Counted from the first letter of the stretch, positions 15,124 through 22,934 are shown. The stretch is 40,652 nucleotides of DNA from Chloroflexota bacterium (GCA_963170165.1 CAUJGQ010000066.1:1-40652), one strand, 5' to 3'. A program made the numbers and translations. The notes: a model not told the origin generated them from the sequence alone.

Positions 15124-15672
15124 CTAGTCCTGGCGTACGACCTCGATGTGCAACGTGATCTTCACCTTGTCCCCCACCACGGCGCCGCCGCTCTCCAGGA
15201 GAGCGTTCCACGTGAGGCCGAACTCCTTACGGCTGATTTCGGTGGTGGCGGTGAACGCGGCCACCTCCTTGCCGTACATCCCCTGCGTGCGGCCATCGAA
15301 GTCTGTGACCAACGTCACCGGGCGGGTGACGTCACGGATGGTCAGATCGCCGGTCACATTCCAACGGGCGTCACTGATCGGCGCGACCCTGGTAGACCGG
15401 AAGGTCATGTGAGGGTACTGCTCGGCCGCGAAGAAGTCATCGGACTTCAAGTGCGCGTCGCGCTGTGGCTCGGAGGTATCAATGCTGCCGATGTCAATCG
15501 CGGCCTCCACCCGCGATGCAGGAGGGTTCGCTTCATCAATCATGAGCGTGCCCGCGACCGTGCGGAACCGTCCCTTGACGGTGGAGATGACCAGGTGCTT
15601 CACCGCGAACTCGGCAATGGAGTGAGCACTATCAATGCTCCAGGTGCTGACGTTGCTGGCGACGGTAGTCAT
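15124..15672 (-). CDS. YceI family protein (isoprenoid-binding lipocalin-like fold)
   Basis: A 182-aa beta-barrel protein of the YceI family, members of which bind polyisoprenoids or other lipids. Diagnostic blocks are WSIDSAHSIAEFAVKHL, the VKGRF loop, IDTSEPQRDAHLKSDDFF, FRSTRV and GDLTIRDVTRPVTL. There is no signal peptide, so this copy is predicted cytoplasmic. GAGG lies 6-7 bases before the ATG at 15672. A strong promoter, TTGACA-N17-TACAGT, sits just upstream with a perfect palindrome over its expected transcription start, so the gene is probably both well expressed and regulated. Confidence 0.94.
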   Translation of the reverse strand: MTTVASNVSTWSIDSAHSIAEFAVKHLVISTVKGRFRTVAGTLMIDEANPPASRVEAAIDIGSIDTSEPQRDAHLKSDDFFAAEQYPHMTFRSTRVAPISDARWNVTGDLTIRDVTRPVTLVTDFDGRTQGMYGKEVAAFTATTEISRKEFGLTWNALLESGGAVVGDKVKITLHIEVVRQD

Positions 15673-15701
15673 AGCTGCCTCGGGCTGGTTGGTATCGATA
15701 G

Positions 15702-15716
15702 CTTACGCTTCGTAAG
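15702..15716. promoter_or_regulatory. Palindrome over the expected YceI transcription start (candidate operator)
   Basis: CTTACG-CTT-CGTAAG, a perfect 6-3-6 inverted repeat. It covers the position about 7 bases downstream of the minus-strand -10 box, where a bound repressor would block initiation. Confidence 0.55.
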
Positions 15717-15718
15717 TA

Positions 15719-15747
15719 ACTGTACGCGGCGGATGGTTGGTTGTCAA
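15719..15747 (-). promoter_or_regulatory. Sigma-70-type promoter for YceI
   Basis: On the minus strand, TTGACA (15747-15742), a 17-base spacer and TACAGT (15724-15719). The -35 is consensus and the -10 matches 4 of 6. It lies 47 bases upstream of the start codon. Confidence 0.75.
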
Positions 15748-15771
15748 GAGTACGATTGCATCGTGTACTAT
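15741..15771 (+). promoter_or_regulatory. Possible divergent promoter with internal inverted repeat (toward SDR gene)
   Basis: On the plus strand TTGTCA (15741-15746) and TACTAT (15766-15771) have a 19-base spacer that holds the inverted repeat ACGAT-TGC-ATCGT (15752-15764). The -35 overlaps that of the YceI promoter on the other strand, so the two would compete. The long spacer makes this tentative and suggests activator dependence (MerR-like spacing). Confidence 0.45.
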
Positions 15772-15883
15772 AGCGCGTGCTTGCCCCTAGCGCCCCCCGT
15801 GCTATCACTGAACACAGCGCACACCCTGCGACGTCCCATCTCACAGAGCGCGCCACTCCGGCGCGGACAGGAGCAACAGCGAC

Positions 15884-16822
15884 ATGGCCAACCGGCTCGA
15901 GGGCAAAGTAGCGATTGTCACCGGCGGCGGCCGCGGCATTGGCCGGGCAGAGGCGCTAGCCCTGGCCGCCGAGGGCGCGGCGGTGGTTGTCAACGACCTC
16001 GGCGGCGCCGTAGACGGCAGCGGCGCCTCCAGTGGTCCTGCCGATGAGGTGGCGGCGGAGATCCGCGCCGCCGGTGGCCGCGCCATCGCCAACTACGACT
16101 CCGTCACCGACATGGCCGGTGGCGAGCGCATGGTCAAGCAGGCCCTGGACGAGTTCGGCCGGCTGGATATCCTCGTCAATAACGCCGGTATCCTGCGCGA
16201 CCGCATGATCTTCAACATGAGCGAGGAGGAATGGGACGCGGTCATTGGCGTGCACCTCAAGGGCCACTTCACCGCTACCAGGTTCGCCAGCATCGTCTTC
16301 CGCCAGCAGCGCTCCGGCCGCATCGTTAACACCTCCTCCGAGTCCGGCATGGGCAACATGGGCCAGGCCAACTACTCGGCGGCCAAGGAGGGCATCGCCG
16401 GTCTCACTCGCACCCTGGCGCGTGACCTGGGCCGCTACGGCGTCACCGCCAATGCCATCCGCCCCCGGGCTAAGTCGCGCATGACGGTCTCGCCGGAGAT
16501 GGAGGAAGCGGCCCGCCGCTCCCGTGCCGCCGGCCTCCGCCCGGACGCTGGCGACGCCATCTCGATGATGGACCGGCTGATGCCCGAGTATGTCGCGCCG
16601 ATGGTGGTCTACCTGGCGCTGGATGAGGCCGGCTACATCAACGGGCGTGACTTCATCGTCGGCGGCAACCAGATCAGCCTGGTTTCTTTGCCGGAGATGG
16701 AGCGCTCTATCTACAACCCGCGCGGCTACTGGACGCTGGATGAGCTGGTTCAGGTCGTGCCGCAGTCTCTCGGCCAGGGGCTGAAGAACCAATGGCCGCT
16801 ACGCGAGGCGGCGAAGAGCTGA
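15884..16822 (+). CDS. SDR family 3-hydroxyacyl-CoA dehydrogenase (MFE-2/HSD17B4-like)
   Basis: NAD(P)-dependent short-chain dehydrogenase of 312 aa. The dinucleotide motif TGGGRGIG (13-20), NNAG (99-102), catalytic Ser151/152 (NTSSESG), Tyr164 and Lys168 (NYSAAKEG) are all present. The segment AGILRDRMIFNMSEEEWDAV is the hallmark of the dehydrogenase module of peroxisomal multifunctional enzyme 2, so oxidation of 3-hydroxyacyl-CoA is the best guess. It is longer than a minimal SDR (about 250 aa), with a C-terminal extension in place of the hydratase module. AGGAG lies about 10 bases upstream. It is divergent from YceI and is followed by a hairpin terminator. Confidence 0.92.
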   Translation: MANRLEGKVAIVTGGGRGIGRAEALALAAEGAAVVVNDLGGAVDGSGASSGPADEVAAEIRAAGGRAIANYDSVTDMAGGERMVKQALDEFGRLDILVNNAGILRDRMIFNMSEEEWDAVIGVHLKGHFTATRFASIVFRQQRSGRIVNTSSESGMGNMGQANYSAAKEGIAGLTRTLARDLGRYGVTANAIRPRAKSRMTVSPEMEEAARRSRAAGLRPDAGDAISMMDRLMPEYVAPMVVYLALDEAGYINGRDFIVGGNQISLVSLPEMERSIYNPRGYWTLDELVQVVPQSLGQGLKNQWPLREAAKS

Positions 16823-16829
16823 CGGTGAG

Positions 16830-16866
16830 CGGGAAGCGGGCGGTGACGCGCCCCAACCGCTTCCCG
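16830..16866 (+). terminator. Hairpin terminator after SDR gene
   Basis: CGGGAAGCGG (16830-16839) pairs perfectly with CCGCTTCCCG (16857-16866), a 10-bp stem with a 17-base loop, starting 7 bases after the SDR stop. No T-run follows. Confidence 0.65.
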
Positions 16867-16898
16867 GGATGCCGGATACCCGGAGCCGGAGAACGCTG

Positions 16899-18941
16899 AT
16901 GGCGCATTCGCTCAGAACCCGCTGGGGTGCGCACCACGCCACCTTCGACGTGGTAGACGGCGGTGGCCGGGTGTGGCTGCCGGGCTGTGCGCCGGATGTG
17001 GCGCTGCGGGACACCGACGGCGTCACCATCATTCAGGGGCCGGGCGCACGACGCGGTCAGTGGACCGTAAGTGTCGGGGATGCCCGCTTGTGCCTGGAAC
17101 TGTCGGTCGAGCGGCGCGGAGAGGCGCTGTGCTTCACGCTCACCGCCACCAACGACGGCGAGCGCGCGGTGACGCTCGACAGCCTCACCCCGCTCGCCAG
17201 CCGCGCAACCTGGCAGCCTCAGCCAGTAACAGGCGTCCTGGCGGATCTCAGCGGCTGGTATGTGTGGATGCACGGCCAGCGCATGACCTCGGATGCCCTC
17301 ACGCATCGCTTTGGCCGCAACGAGTTCCATCCCACCTTCCTGAATCAGTTCGTCGAGCGCGAACGGTGGGGGGCCGTCTGGCATGCGGATGGCCCTGCCA
17401 TCTTCGCGCATGACGGCACCCAGCAGGCGCTGGCGCTGGGCTTCGTGACGCTGGCGCGGCAGTTTGGCCGGGTGGAGTGGGGCACCGATGAGGGCGAACA
17501 CGTCTTGCACTGGCTGGCAGGTCGTTGCCTGTTAGAGGGCTACCGGCTTCCCCCCGGTGCATCTGTCACCTCGGAAACGCTGCTGGTGGCCGCCGGCGTG
17601 GAGCCTGTCACGCTGATTGACCGCTATGCTCGCGAGGCAGCGCGGCGGATTGCATCGCGAGCCGGTGGCGCGGCCCGCTCTGCCGTCTCCTCCCCCACCT
17701 CCCTCCGCACCGGTTGGTGCTCGTGGTATTACTTCTACAACCAGGTGAGTGAGGCGGACGTGCTCGCCAATCTCGACGCCCTCACCAGCGGTCCCTTCCG
17801 CGTGGACTACGCCCAGATTGATGATGGCTTTCAGTCAGCCACTGGTGATTGGCTGATTCCCAACGAGCGATTTCCCAGCGGGATGCAGCCCGTGGCAGCG
17901 GCAATCGCGGCAGCAGGACTGCGGCCGGGGCTGTGGTTGGCGCCCTTCACGGTGAATACCGGCTCGCGGCTGTACGCCGAGCATCCGGAGTGGATGCTGC
18001 ACGACACGGCGGGACAGCCCATCATCCAGCAGATCTGGCTGGGACCCTGCGCCGGGCTGGATTGCAGCCACCCTGGCGCGCAGGCGTGGCTAACGAACGT
18101 GATCCGCACCGTGGTCCATGAACTAGGCTTTACCATGCTCAAGCTGGACGCGCTGTTCACCGCCTGCTACCCGAACGCGGTGCATCATGCGCCCAACACC
18201 ACCACCGCCGCCAATTTGCGCCTGGGGCTGGAGATCGTCCGCGAGGCTGCCGGTGAGGAGGCATTCATCCTCGGCTGCTCCTGCCCGTTCGGACCGGCGC
18301 TGGGCCTCGTGAACGCGATGCGCACCGGCCCTGACGTGGAGGCGCGCTGGTTCAACCACCAGCAGCCGTGGCAACCTTCGACCAAACACGCGATGCGCAT
18401 GACGTTGCAGCGTAACTGGATGCACCGCCGCTGGTGGCAGAACGACCCCGACTGCCTGACCGTGCGCGATAACGAAGCGGCGATCGTCCCGGGCGCGCTG
18501 ACCCTGGAGGAAGCACGTTTCCTCGCGACCGGCGTTGCCCTGTCCGGCGGCCTGGCCGTCCTCTCCGATGACCAGGCGACCCTTAGCCCCGAGCGGCTGG
18601 CCGTGGCGTTGCGCGCACTGCCCCCTACCGACCGCGCTGCCCGCCCGCTCGACCTGGCTCAGCGTGAGACGCCGGCGCTGTGGACGCTGCCCCTCGGCCG
18701 GGGCCGGCATGCCGTCGTTGCCCTGAACTGGGGTGACACACCTGATACGTTCAGCGTCTCGTGGCAGCAACTGGGCATCATCGGCCGGTACCACGCCCGC
18801 GAGCAGTGGACCGACACGCCGCTCGGTATCGTGGAAGACGCCCTGCGCTTCACCGCCGTCCCACCTCACGGTGCCCGCGTCGTCGTGCTCGACCCCAACC
18901 GACCCCCCCGCCGTACGCGCAGGCTACTGCCGGTGTCGTGA
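16899..18941 (+). CDS. Glycoside hydrolase family 36-type alpha-galactosidase
   Basis: Retaining alpha-galactosidase-like enzyme, 680 aa, with no signal peptide and so predicted cytoplasmic. Residues 1-260 form an N-terminal beta domain. The TIM barrel starts at TGWCSWYYFYNQVSE and includes YAQIDDGFQ, GLRPGLWLAPF and the nucleophile Asp417 in MLKLDALF. The acid/base is probably Asp479 in RTGPDVEARW. A C-terminal beta domain follows. The ATG at 16899 has GGAGAA 6 bases upstream; an ATG at 16869 would add ten residues. Likely substrates are alpha-galactosides such as melibiose or raffinose family sugars, and galactokinase at 29509 could use the galactose, though it is unlinked. A C7 run near the 3' end is in frame. 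Confidence 0.9.
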   Translation: MAHSLRTRWGAHHATFDVVDGGGRVWLPGCAPDVALRDTDGVTIIQGPGARRGQWTVSVGDARLCLELSVERRGEALCFTLTATNDGERAVTLDSLTPLASRATWQPQPVTGVLADLSGWYVWMHGQRMTSDALTHRFGRNEFHPTFLNQFVERERWGAVWHADGPAIFAHDGTQQALALGFVTLARQFGRVEWGTDEGEHVLHWLAGRCLLEGYRLPPGASVTSETLLVAAGVEPVTLIDRYAREAARRIASRAGGAARSAVSSPTSLRTGWCSWYYFYNQVSEADVLANLDALTSGPFRVDYAQIDDGFQSATGDWLIPNERFPSGMQPVAAAIAAAGLRPGLWLAPFTVNTGSRLYAEHPEWMLHDTAGQPIIQQIWLGPCAGLDCSHPGAQAWLTNVIRTVVHELGFTMLKLDALFTACYPNAVHHAPNTTTAANLRLGLEIVREAAGEEAFILGCSCPFGPALGLVNAMRTGPDVEARWFNHQQPWQPSTKHAMRMTLQRNWMHRRWWQNDPDCLTVRDNEAAIVPGALTLEEARFLATGVALSGGLAVLSDDQATLSPERLAVALRALPPTDRAARPLDLAQRETPALWTLPLGRGRHAVVALNWGDTPDTFSVSWQQLGIIGRYHAREQWTDTPLGIVEDALRFTAVPPHGARVVVLDPNRPPRRTRRLLPVS

Positions 18942-18948
18942 ACCAGGG

Positions 18949-18976
18949 GGCAGGAGCAACGGAGGTTGCACCTGCC
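18949..18976. terminator. Bidirectional hairpin terminator between GH36 and DUF59 genes
   Basis: GGCAGG-A-GCAAC (18949-18960), loop GGAG, then GTTGC-A-CCTGCC (18965-18976): two perfect stems broken by a single A/A mismatch. It lies in the short gap between convergent genes and would serve both strands. Confidence 0.75.
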
Positions 18977-18988
18977 ATCCCCTCGTTC

Positions 18989-19288
18989 TTATCCCCAGCC
19001 CAGCGCCCGTTTTCCTTCGGGAGTGATACGCTCCGGACTCCAGGGGGGGTCCCACACCAGGCGCAGTTCCAGCGCGCGGACCCCGGGCAGCAGGCGGAAG
19101 GTTTCGCGTACCTCGTGTTCGATGGTGCTGCCCAGCGGGCAACCAGGGCTAGTGAGGGTCATATCTACCTGCACCAGGCCGTCATCACCGGTCTGCACGC
19201 CGTAGACTAGTCCCAGGTCCACAACATTCACTCCCAGCTCGGGGTCGTAGACGTTGCGCAGAACGTCGAGCACGTCGTTACGGTCCAT
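18989..19288 (-). CDS. DUF59/MIP18 family protein (SufT/PaaD-like metal-sulfur cluster assembly factor)
   Basis: A 99-aa protein of the MIP18/DUF59 family, involved in Fe-S cluster maturation. The family block DPELGVNVVDLGLVYGV and the reactive Cys50 in TLTSPGCPLGSTIEHEV are present. It has no fused domain. The ATG at 19288 lies 9 bases after the stop of the oxidase-like gene, so it is co-transcribed as the third gene of the DUF2249/oxidase-like operon. Context suggests that it services an Fe-S or redox enzyme linked to that membrane protein. PaaD itself acts in phenylacetate oxygenase assembly, but no paa genes are here. Confidence 0.93.
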   Translation of the reverse strand: MDRNDVLDVLRNVYDPELGVNVVDLGLVYGVQTGDDGLVQVDMTLTSPGCPLGSTIEHEVRETFRLLPGVRALELRLVWDPPWSPERITPEGKRALGWG

Positions 19289-19297
19289 ATCGTTCTC

Positions 19298-20656
19298 CTA
19301 ACGCACACCGGAGCGCGGGGCCGGCGTCACCTGTGGGTTCGGGTTCTGGCGCTGCCCGGCGCGCCGCGGCGGCCCGCCCGGTTTGGCGGCGTGCCGGCCC
19401 GCCATCACCCACACCATGTTGGCGAGGTAGCCGAGCACCCCGGCCATCCCCAACCACACGCCCGTCTGCAGTAGCGGCAGGCTGCCCGCTAGCAGTGCCG
19501 AGGTGGTGATCGCCGCACCGGCGGCGTACAGCGCCAGCGCAGCAGCAGCCAGGCGGCGGCCGTACATTTCGTGCAGCAGCACGGTTCGCCCGCCCGCTGC
19601 ACCCTGGGGCGCGTGGCGTAGTTGCCAGGTGAGCATCGGCACGATCTTGTAGCTGTGGCCCATCACCATCAGCGTCAGCCAGCCGCCCAGCGCCAGGTAG
19701 GCATAGGCTGCTGCCGCCCGCGGCTCGCCGGTGAGCGAAGTTAGCAGGCCCGTCGCCATCCCAAGCCCGGCGACGATGGTCAGCACGAGCGCCCCCGCAC
19801 CCAGGAACAAGTGCCAGGCGTACAGGTCCAGCCGCCGGCGCAGACGCAGCCGGAACATCCGCGCTGCATCGATCAGCCATACGGCAAAGCCTGCCGCCAG
19901 TGCCAGCGCCGGCGCCACGATCAGCGGCCGGGGCGCGTCGAGCGCCAGCGCGGTCACCAGCGCCAGCAGGGCGCTGATGAGCAGCCACAGATTAGCCCTT
20001 GCCAGCCGCTCGCTGTGGCCGCGCACCAGCAAGAACATCGGTAGCAGCCGGTAGGACACGCCCATCAGCATCAACCCCATCCATCCAGCGATGCCGAGAT
20101 GGGCGTGCAGCGCGATCCGTCGCGTGGTGACAGGAAACCAGCCGTAGTCCAGCGCAAAGGTGTACAGGAAGCCCGCCGAGACGGTGAGCGCGAGGGCACC
20201 AAGCGCCGCCGCCATATACCGTGCAGAAGCGTTCCACTCCGTAATGCGGCGGAAGGTCATCCCCGCCACCAGCAGGAACAAGGCAATCCCGGCGAACGCT
20301 GTCGCCCCGTGTACGGGCAGCGAGTCGAACTGCCCCACCCAGAAGCTCTCCACCAGCCCCAGCCAGCCGGCGAAAAACAACACCCCTTGCACCATCGCCA
20401 GCTTGACGCTCCACAGCCGCGCTTGCACCAGCACGGAAACAAGCTGATACGTCGCGCCGATGATCGCCATGGTTACCCAGCCGAGCACGGCCAGGTGCGC
20501 CAGCGCCACACTTCGGGGCAGCAGGTAATGGCGCAGCAGCGTCTCTCCCTCGGCGATGAGCACGGCCTGGGCCGCCAGCAGCGCCAGGAAGGCCGCGACG
20601 AAGAAGGCGAGCGACAGCCACGGCGGCGCTTGTCCGGCGCGTGGCGGTATGTTCAT
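19298..20656 (-). CDS. Heme-copper oxidase subunit I-like 12-TM protein
   Basis: Integral membrane protein of 452 aa with about twelve hydrophobic segments and a basic, Pro-rich C-terminal tail. His residues occur at 43, 54, 116, 184, 186, 282, 334 and others. Three copies of a motif of the form (H/Y)L-x3-GW-x5-G-x-(S/T)-Y-(K/R/Q) recur at Gly59, Gly191 and Gly325, about 133 residues apart. That matches the pseudo-threefold 4-TM repeat of heme-copper oxidase subunit I. The usual paired His of TM7 and the HxH of TM10 are not evident in the standard arrangement, so catalytic O2 reduction is unproven; NO reduction or heme-linked sensing are alternatives. The ATG at 20656 overlaps the DUF2249 stop by one base (TGATG). 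Confidence 0.8.
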   Translation of the reverse strand: MNIPPRAGQAPPWLSLAFFVAAFLALLAAQAVLIAEGETLLRHYLLPRSVALAHLAVLGWVTMAIIGATYQLVSVLVQARLWSVKLAMVQGVLFFAGWLGLVESFWVGQFDSLPVHGATAFAGIALFLLVAGMTFRRITEWNASARYMAAALGALALTVSAGFLYTFALDYGWFPVTTRRIALHAHLGIAGWMGLMLMGVSYRLLPMFLLVRGHSERLARANLWLLISALLALVTALALDAPRPLIVAPALALAAGFAVWLIDAARMFRLRLRRRLDLYAWHLFLGAGALVLTIVAGLGMATGLLTSLTGEPRAAAAYAYLALGGWLTLMVMGHSYKIVPMLTWQLRHAPQGAAGGRTVLLHEMYGRRLAAAALALYAAGAAITTSALLAGSLPLLQTGVWLGMAGVLGYLANMVWVMAGRHAAKPGGPPRRAGQRQNPNPQVTPAPRSGVR

Positions 20657-20892
20657 CACTGGCCGTCACCGGCACGCCAGATGCGCACGTGGAAGGAGCC
20701 GTCACCAACGGGCTGAGTATCGTGCTGGTAGCCGCGCTCCTCTAGCACCGGGTAGAGAAATACCGGCGCGCGGTCCATGCGGGCCAGCACTTGGCCGTCT
20801 TCGGGCAAGTCCTTGAGCGCGTCGAGAATCCGCAGCATCGGCTCCGGTGGCTGCAACCCGCGATTGTCCAGCTCGACCGTGGTCGGGTTCAT
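20656..20892 (-). CDS. DUF2249 domain protein
   Basis: A 78-aa TusA-like protein of family DUF2249. Family features are LDNRGLQPPEPMLRILDAL, a loop of the type LPEDGQVLARMDRAP and the terminal strand HVRIWRAG. The domain is often found alone or fused to hemerythrin-like domains, in respiratory or nitrogen-oxide contexts. This copy is stand-alone. A perfect AGGAGGT lies 7 bases before the ATG at 20892. It is the first gene of the operon, followed with one-base overlap by the oxidase-like gene, then DUF59. The upstream 258 bases contain a palindrome and a tandem repeat. Confidence 0.9.
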   Translation of the reverse strand: MNPTTVELDNRGLQPPEPMLRILDALKDLPEDGQVLARMDRAPVFLYPVLEERGYQHDTQPVGDGSFHVRIWRAGDGQ

Positions 20893-20951
20893 GCGGCTAC
20901 CTCCTGGGGAAGCGCGGGGCGCGGAGTACGTACATCAGCCATAGTCGCCAG

Positions 20952-20975
20952 TTTAACAACACTACTGTTGGTTTA
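20952..20975. promoter_or_regulatory. Palindromic candidate operator upstream of the DUF2249 operon
   Basis: Core CAACA-CTAC-TGTTG (20957-20970), equivalently CAAC-N6-GTTG, with arms that stay partly symmetric out to 20952 and 20975. On the minus strand it lies just downstream of a TATAAA box (20977-20972). From memory, CAAC-N6-GTTG is the form reported for cyanobacterial SufR sites; the match may be fortuitous. Confidence 0.5.
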
Positions 20976-21001
20976 TAGCGTACCGCGTCCCCACTCCGAG
21001 T

Positions 21002-21045
21002 CTGTCGGGTGCAGCCTGACACGCTGTCGGGTGATGTCTGACGCG
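21002..21045. repeat. Tandem 22-bp direct repeat upstream of the DUF2249 operon
   Basis: Units 21002-21023 and 21024-21045 match at 18 of 22 positions. Each has CTGTCGGGTG at its start and CTGAC-x-CG at its end, so TGTC/GACA half-sites alternate. The period is two helical turns. If the TATAAA at 20977-20972 is the -10 box, the repeats occupy about -37 to -80, an activator position. Confidence 0.7.
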
Positions 21046-21150
21046 GCGCCCCGCCACCAGCATTCCGGCCAGAAGCCGAGACCGCTACGGCCCGGCGGTT
21101 GCTGGGGTCTGTGCTCGTGGATTGCCGCACTGGCTTTGCCGAACTCCGGT

Positions 21151-21807
21151 TTACTGGATGCCGGTTGCGACTGCGTCCAGCCGCACGCGCAACGCCTCAA
21201 TACCTTCGAAGAGGATGGCGTGCATACCCAGTGCGGCCGCGCCCTCGACGTTCGCGGGGCGGTCATCTATCAGGATGCACTGGCCGGGCGGAACGCCAAG
21301 ACGATGAGCAGCGGCACGAAAGATGCGGGCATCCGGCTTGGCGAAGCCGATGCGGGCGGAGCTGACGATCACGTCGAAGGCGGTGTCCAGCTTGGCATGA
21401 CGCAGGTCATCCTCCAAGCGCGTGGTAGCGTTGGACAGCAGCGCGGTGCGCCAGCGCGGGCGAAGAGCAGCCACCAGTTCCACCATCGCGCGGTCGATTG
21501 CACCCGTGAGGCGCGTCCACTCCTCCACCGCCGCGGCCGCCGCCTCGCCGCAGGCACGCACCACCGCGTTGCGGGTGGCCAGCCGCCACGTCTCGTCGCT
21601 GATCCGGCCGGTGACGGCGCGGTCAGCCAGCGAATCGTCAAAGGCGGCGGCAAAGATTGTGCCTTCCGGCAGAGCATAGCGCGCCTCAATCGCCGGCGTC
21701 TCCGCCGGGTCCCAGATGCGCAGCACGCCGTCCAGGTCCCAGATGATCGCTCGATATGGAGCGGGAGCAGCGTCTTCCGTCTCGCCCGGCAGCAGGCTCT
21801 CGCTCAT
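21151..21807 (-). CDS. HAD family hydrolase
   Basis: Haloacid-dehalogenase superfamily phosphatase, 218 aa. Motif I is WDLDGVL with Asp24 (nucleophile) and Asp26; motif II is LLSNAT; the Lys of motif III is in GFAKPDARIF; motif IV is ILIDDRPANVEGA. The helical cap between motifs I and II places it in subclass I. The ATG at 21807 overlaps the stop of the upstream GNAT gene (ATGA), implying translational coupling and a shared role. An ATG further upstream would lie inside the GNAT gene. Substrate unknown. Confidence 0.93.
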   Translation of the reverse strand: MSESLLPGETEDAAPAPYRAIIWDLDGVLRIWDPAETPAIEARYALPEGTIFAAAFDDSLADRAVTGRISDETWRLATRNAVVRACGEAAAAAVEEWTRLTGAIDRAMVELVAALRPRWRTALLSNATTRLEDDLRHAKLDTAFDVIVSSARIGFAKPDARIFRAAAHRLGVPPGQCILIDDRPANVEGAAALGMHAILFEGIEALRVRLDAVATGIQ

Positions 21808-22889
21808 CGGGCCGCGCTCTCCCGCTCCCCCGCTTGTTGCTCCGCACGGGCCCAAGCGATGCGCTCATCCACCTGACGAAAGACGCGGACCTCCAGCGGC
21901 TGGAAGCCATGGCGGCGCCAGAAGCGCTCACCCGGGATGTTGGCGCTGAGGTAGTGCAGGGTGCAATGGCTGTGGCCTTGCTCCCGTGCCCAGCCCAGGC
22001 TGTGCGCCAGCAGCGCCGTGGCCGTACCGCTGCCACGCTCCTCCGGCTCGGTGTAGCCCTGGAACAGGTAGATTGAGCCCTTGGGGGTAAGCATCTCCCC
22101 CATGAACGACGATGTGAAGGTTTGCAGCGCCAGTGGCTGGCCGTCCCGGTAAGCGATGAACTGCGCGCCTGCCGGGTCCGCCAGCAGCTCACGCTGAAAG
22201 CGGCGGGCATCCGGTTCCATCTCCGGCAGGTAGGGGAAGTACATCGGCGCGCTGGCGTGATGCAGCGCCAGCCCGCGCACCAGCGACATGACGACGTCGA
22301 CATCCTCTTCCCCAGCACGGTGGAACGCCAGTCCCGGCACCGTCACCGCGTTCGCCACCGGTCCGGTATCACGCACCGCCGCCACGATGTCGTCTCCGAA
22401 GCCGAGCGAAAACCAGGCTTCGCGGGCGATGTCGTTGTACCAGGGCACATCGACGTAGTGGGAGAAACAGCCCCACTGCAGCCACTCGGGTGCAAGTGCG
22501 GCGTACAGCTCGCGGTAGGTCTCCACGCCGCCCGCCGGCTCCACGGCATGGCCGGCATACCCCACCCGTGCGGAGCGCGGCCGGATGAACTGGGAGAACA
22601 CCGACGCCGGTGACAGGATGGTGACCTCGCCGATGAGATAGCCGGTCAGCCGGCCGTTGCGCAGCGCCGCCACACCCCTCGCTCTCGGAGCAGCCAGAGC
22701 CGCTGCCACCTGGGCACGCACCTCCGCCGGGGCTTCGAAGCGGGCGGGCAATAACGGCGCCCCGGCACGGTCGGCCCGATGGCGCGCCGCCAGCAGCTCT
22801 GCCGCTGCGTCAAGATGCGCCTCGCTGAACGGCGACAGATCAAGCGGTGGGTGCGCAACGCGGTTTGGCGATGGCTCTCCGAAGGGCAC
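21804..22889 (-). CDS. GNAT family N-acetyltransferase
   Basis: A 361-aa protein with a C-terminal GNAT domain. The acetyl-CoA pyrophosphate-binding motif is the segment TEPEERGSGTATALLAHSL, followed by HCTLHYLSANIPGERFWRRHGFQP, which is the classic motif A/B arrangement. The N-terminal 200 residues probably form a second, degenerate GNAT-like half, as in tandem GNAT proteins. The GTG at 22889 is supported by AGAGGTGA five bases upstream. It is divergent from the CoA-transferase gene and overlaps the HAD gene by four bases. The acceptor is unknown. Confidence 0.87.
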   Translation of the reverse strand: MPFGEPSPNRVAHPPLDLSPFSEAHLDAAAELLAARHRADRAGAPLLPARFEAPAEVRAQVAAALAAPRARGVAALRNGRLTGYLIGEVTILSPASVFSQFIRPRSARVGYAGHAVEPAGGVETYRELYAALAPEWLQWGCFSHYVDVPWYNDIAREAWFSLGFGDDIVAAVRDTGPVANAVTVPGLAFHRAGEEDVDVVMSLVRGLALHHASAPMYFPYLPEMEPDARRFQRELLADPAGAQFIAYRDGQPLALQTFTSSFMGEMLTPKGSIYLFQGYTEPEERGSGTATALLAHSLGWAREQGHSHCTLHYLSANIPGERFWRRHGFQPLEVRVFRQVDERIAWARAEQQAGERESAAR

Positions 22890-22934
22890 GGTTCACCTCT
22901 CGTGGGGCATAGGATAGCAGCCGGTCTGTCTCAC

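Noticed and set aside
14782-16047. 421-codon plus-strand open frame across VOC, YceI and the divergent promoter region
   Set aside because: It spans two real minus-strand genes and an intergenic region with promoters, and its product has no recognisable domain.
21002-21045. Tandem repeat considered as a CRISPR fragment or replication iterons
   Set aside because: Only two units with no spacers between them, no cas genes and no replication initiator nearby. A regulator site fits better.
20791-21876. 361-codon plus-strand open frame over the DUF2249 upstream region and HAD gene
   Set aside because: It is antisense to a clear HAD hydrolase and crosses the repeat-bearing control region.
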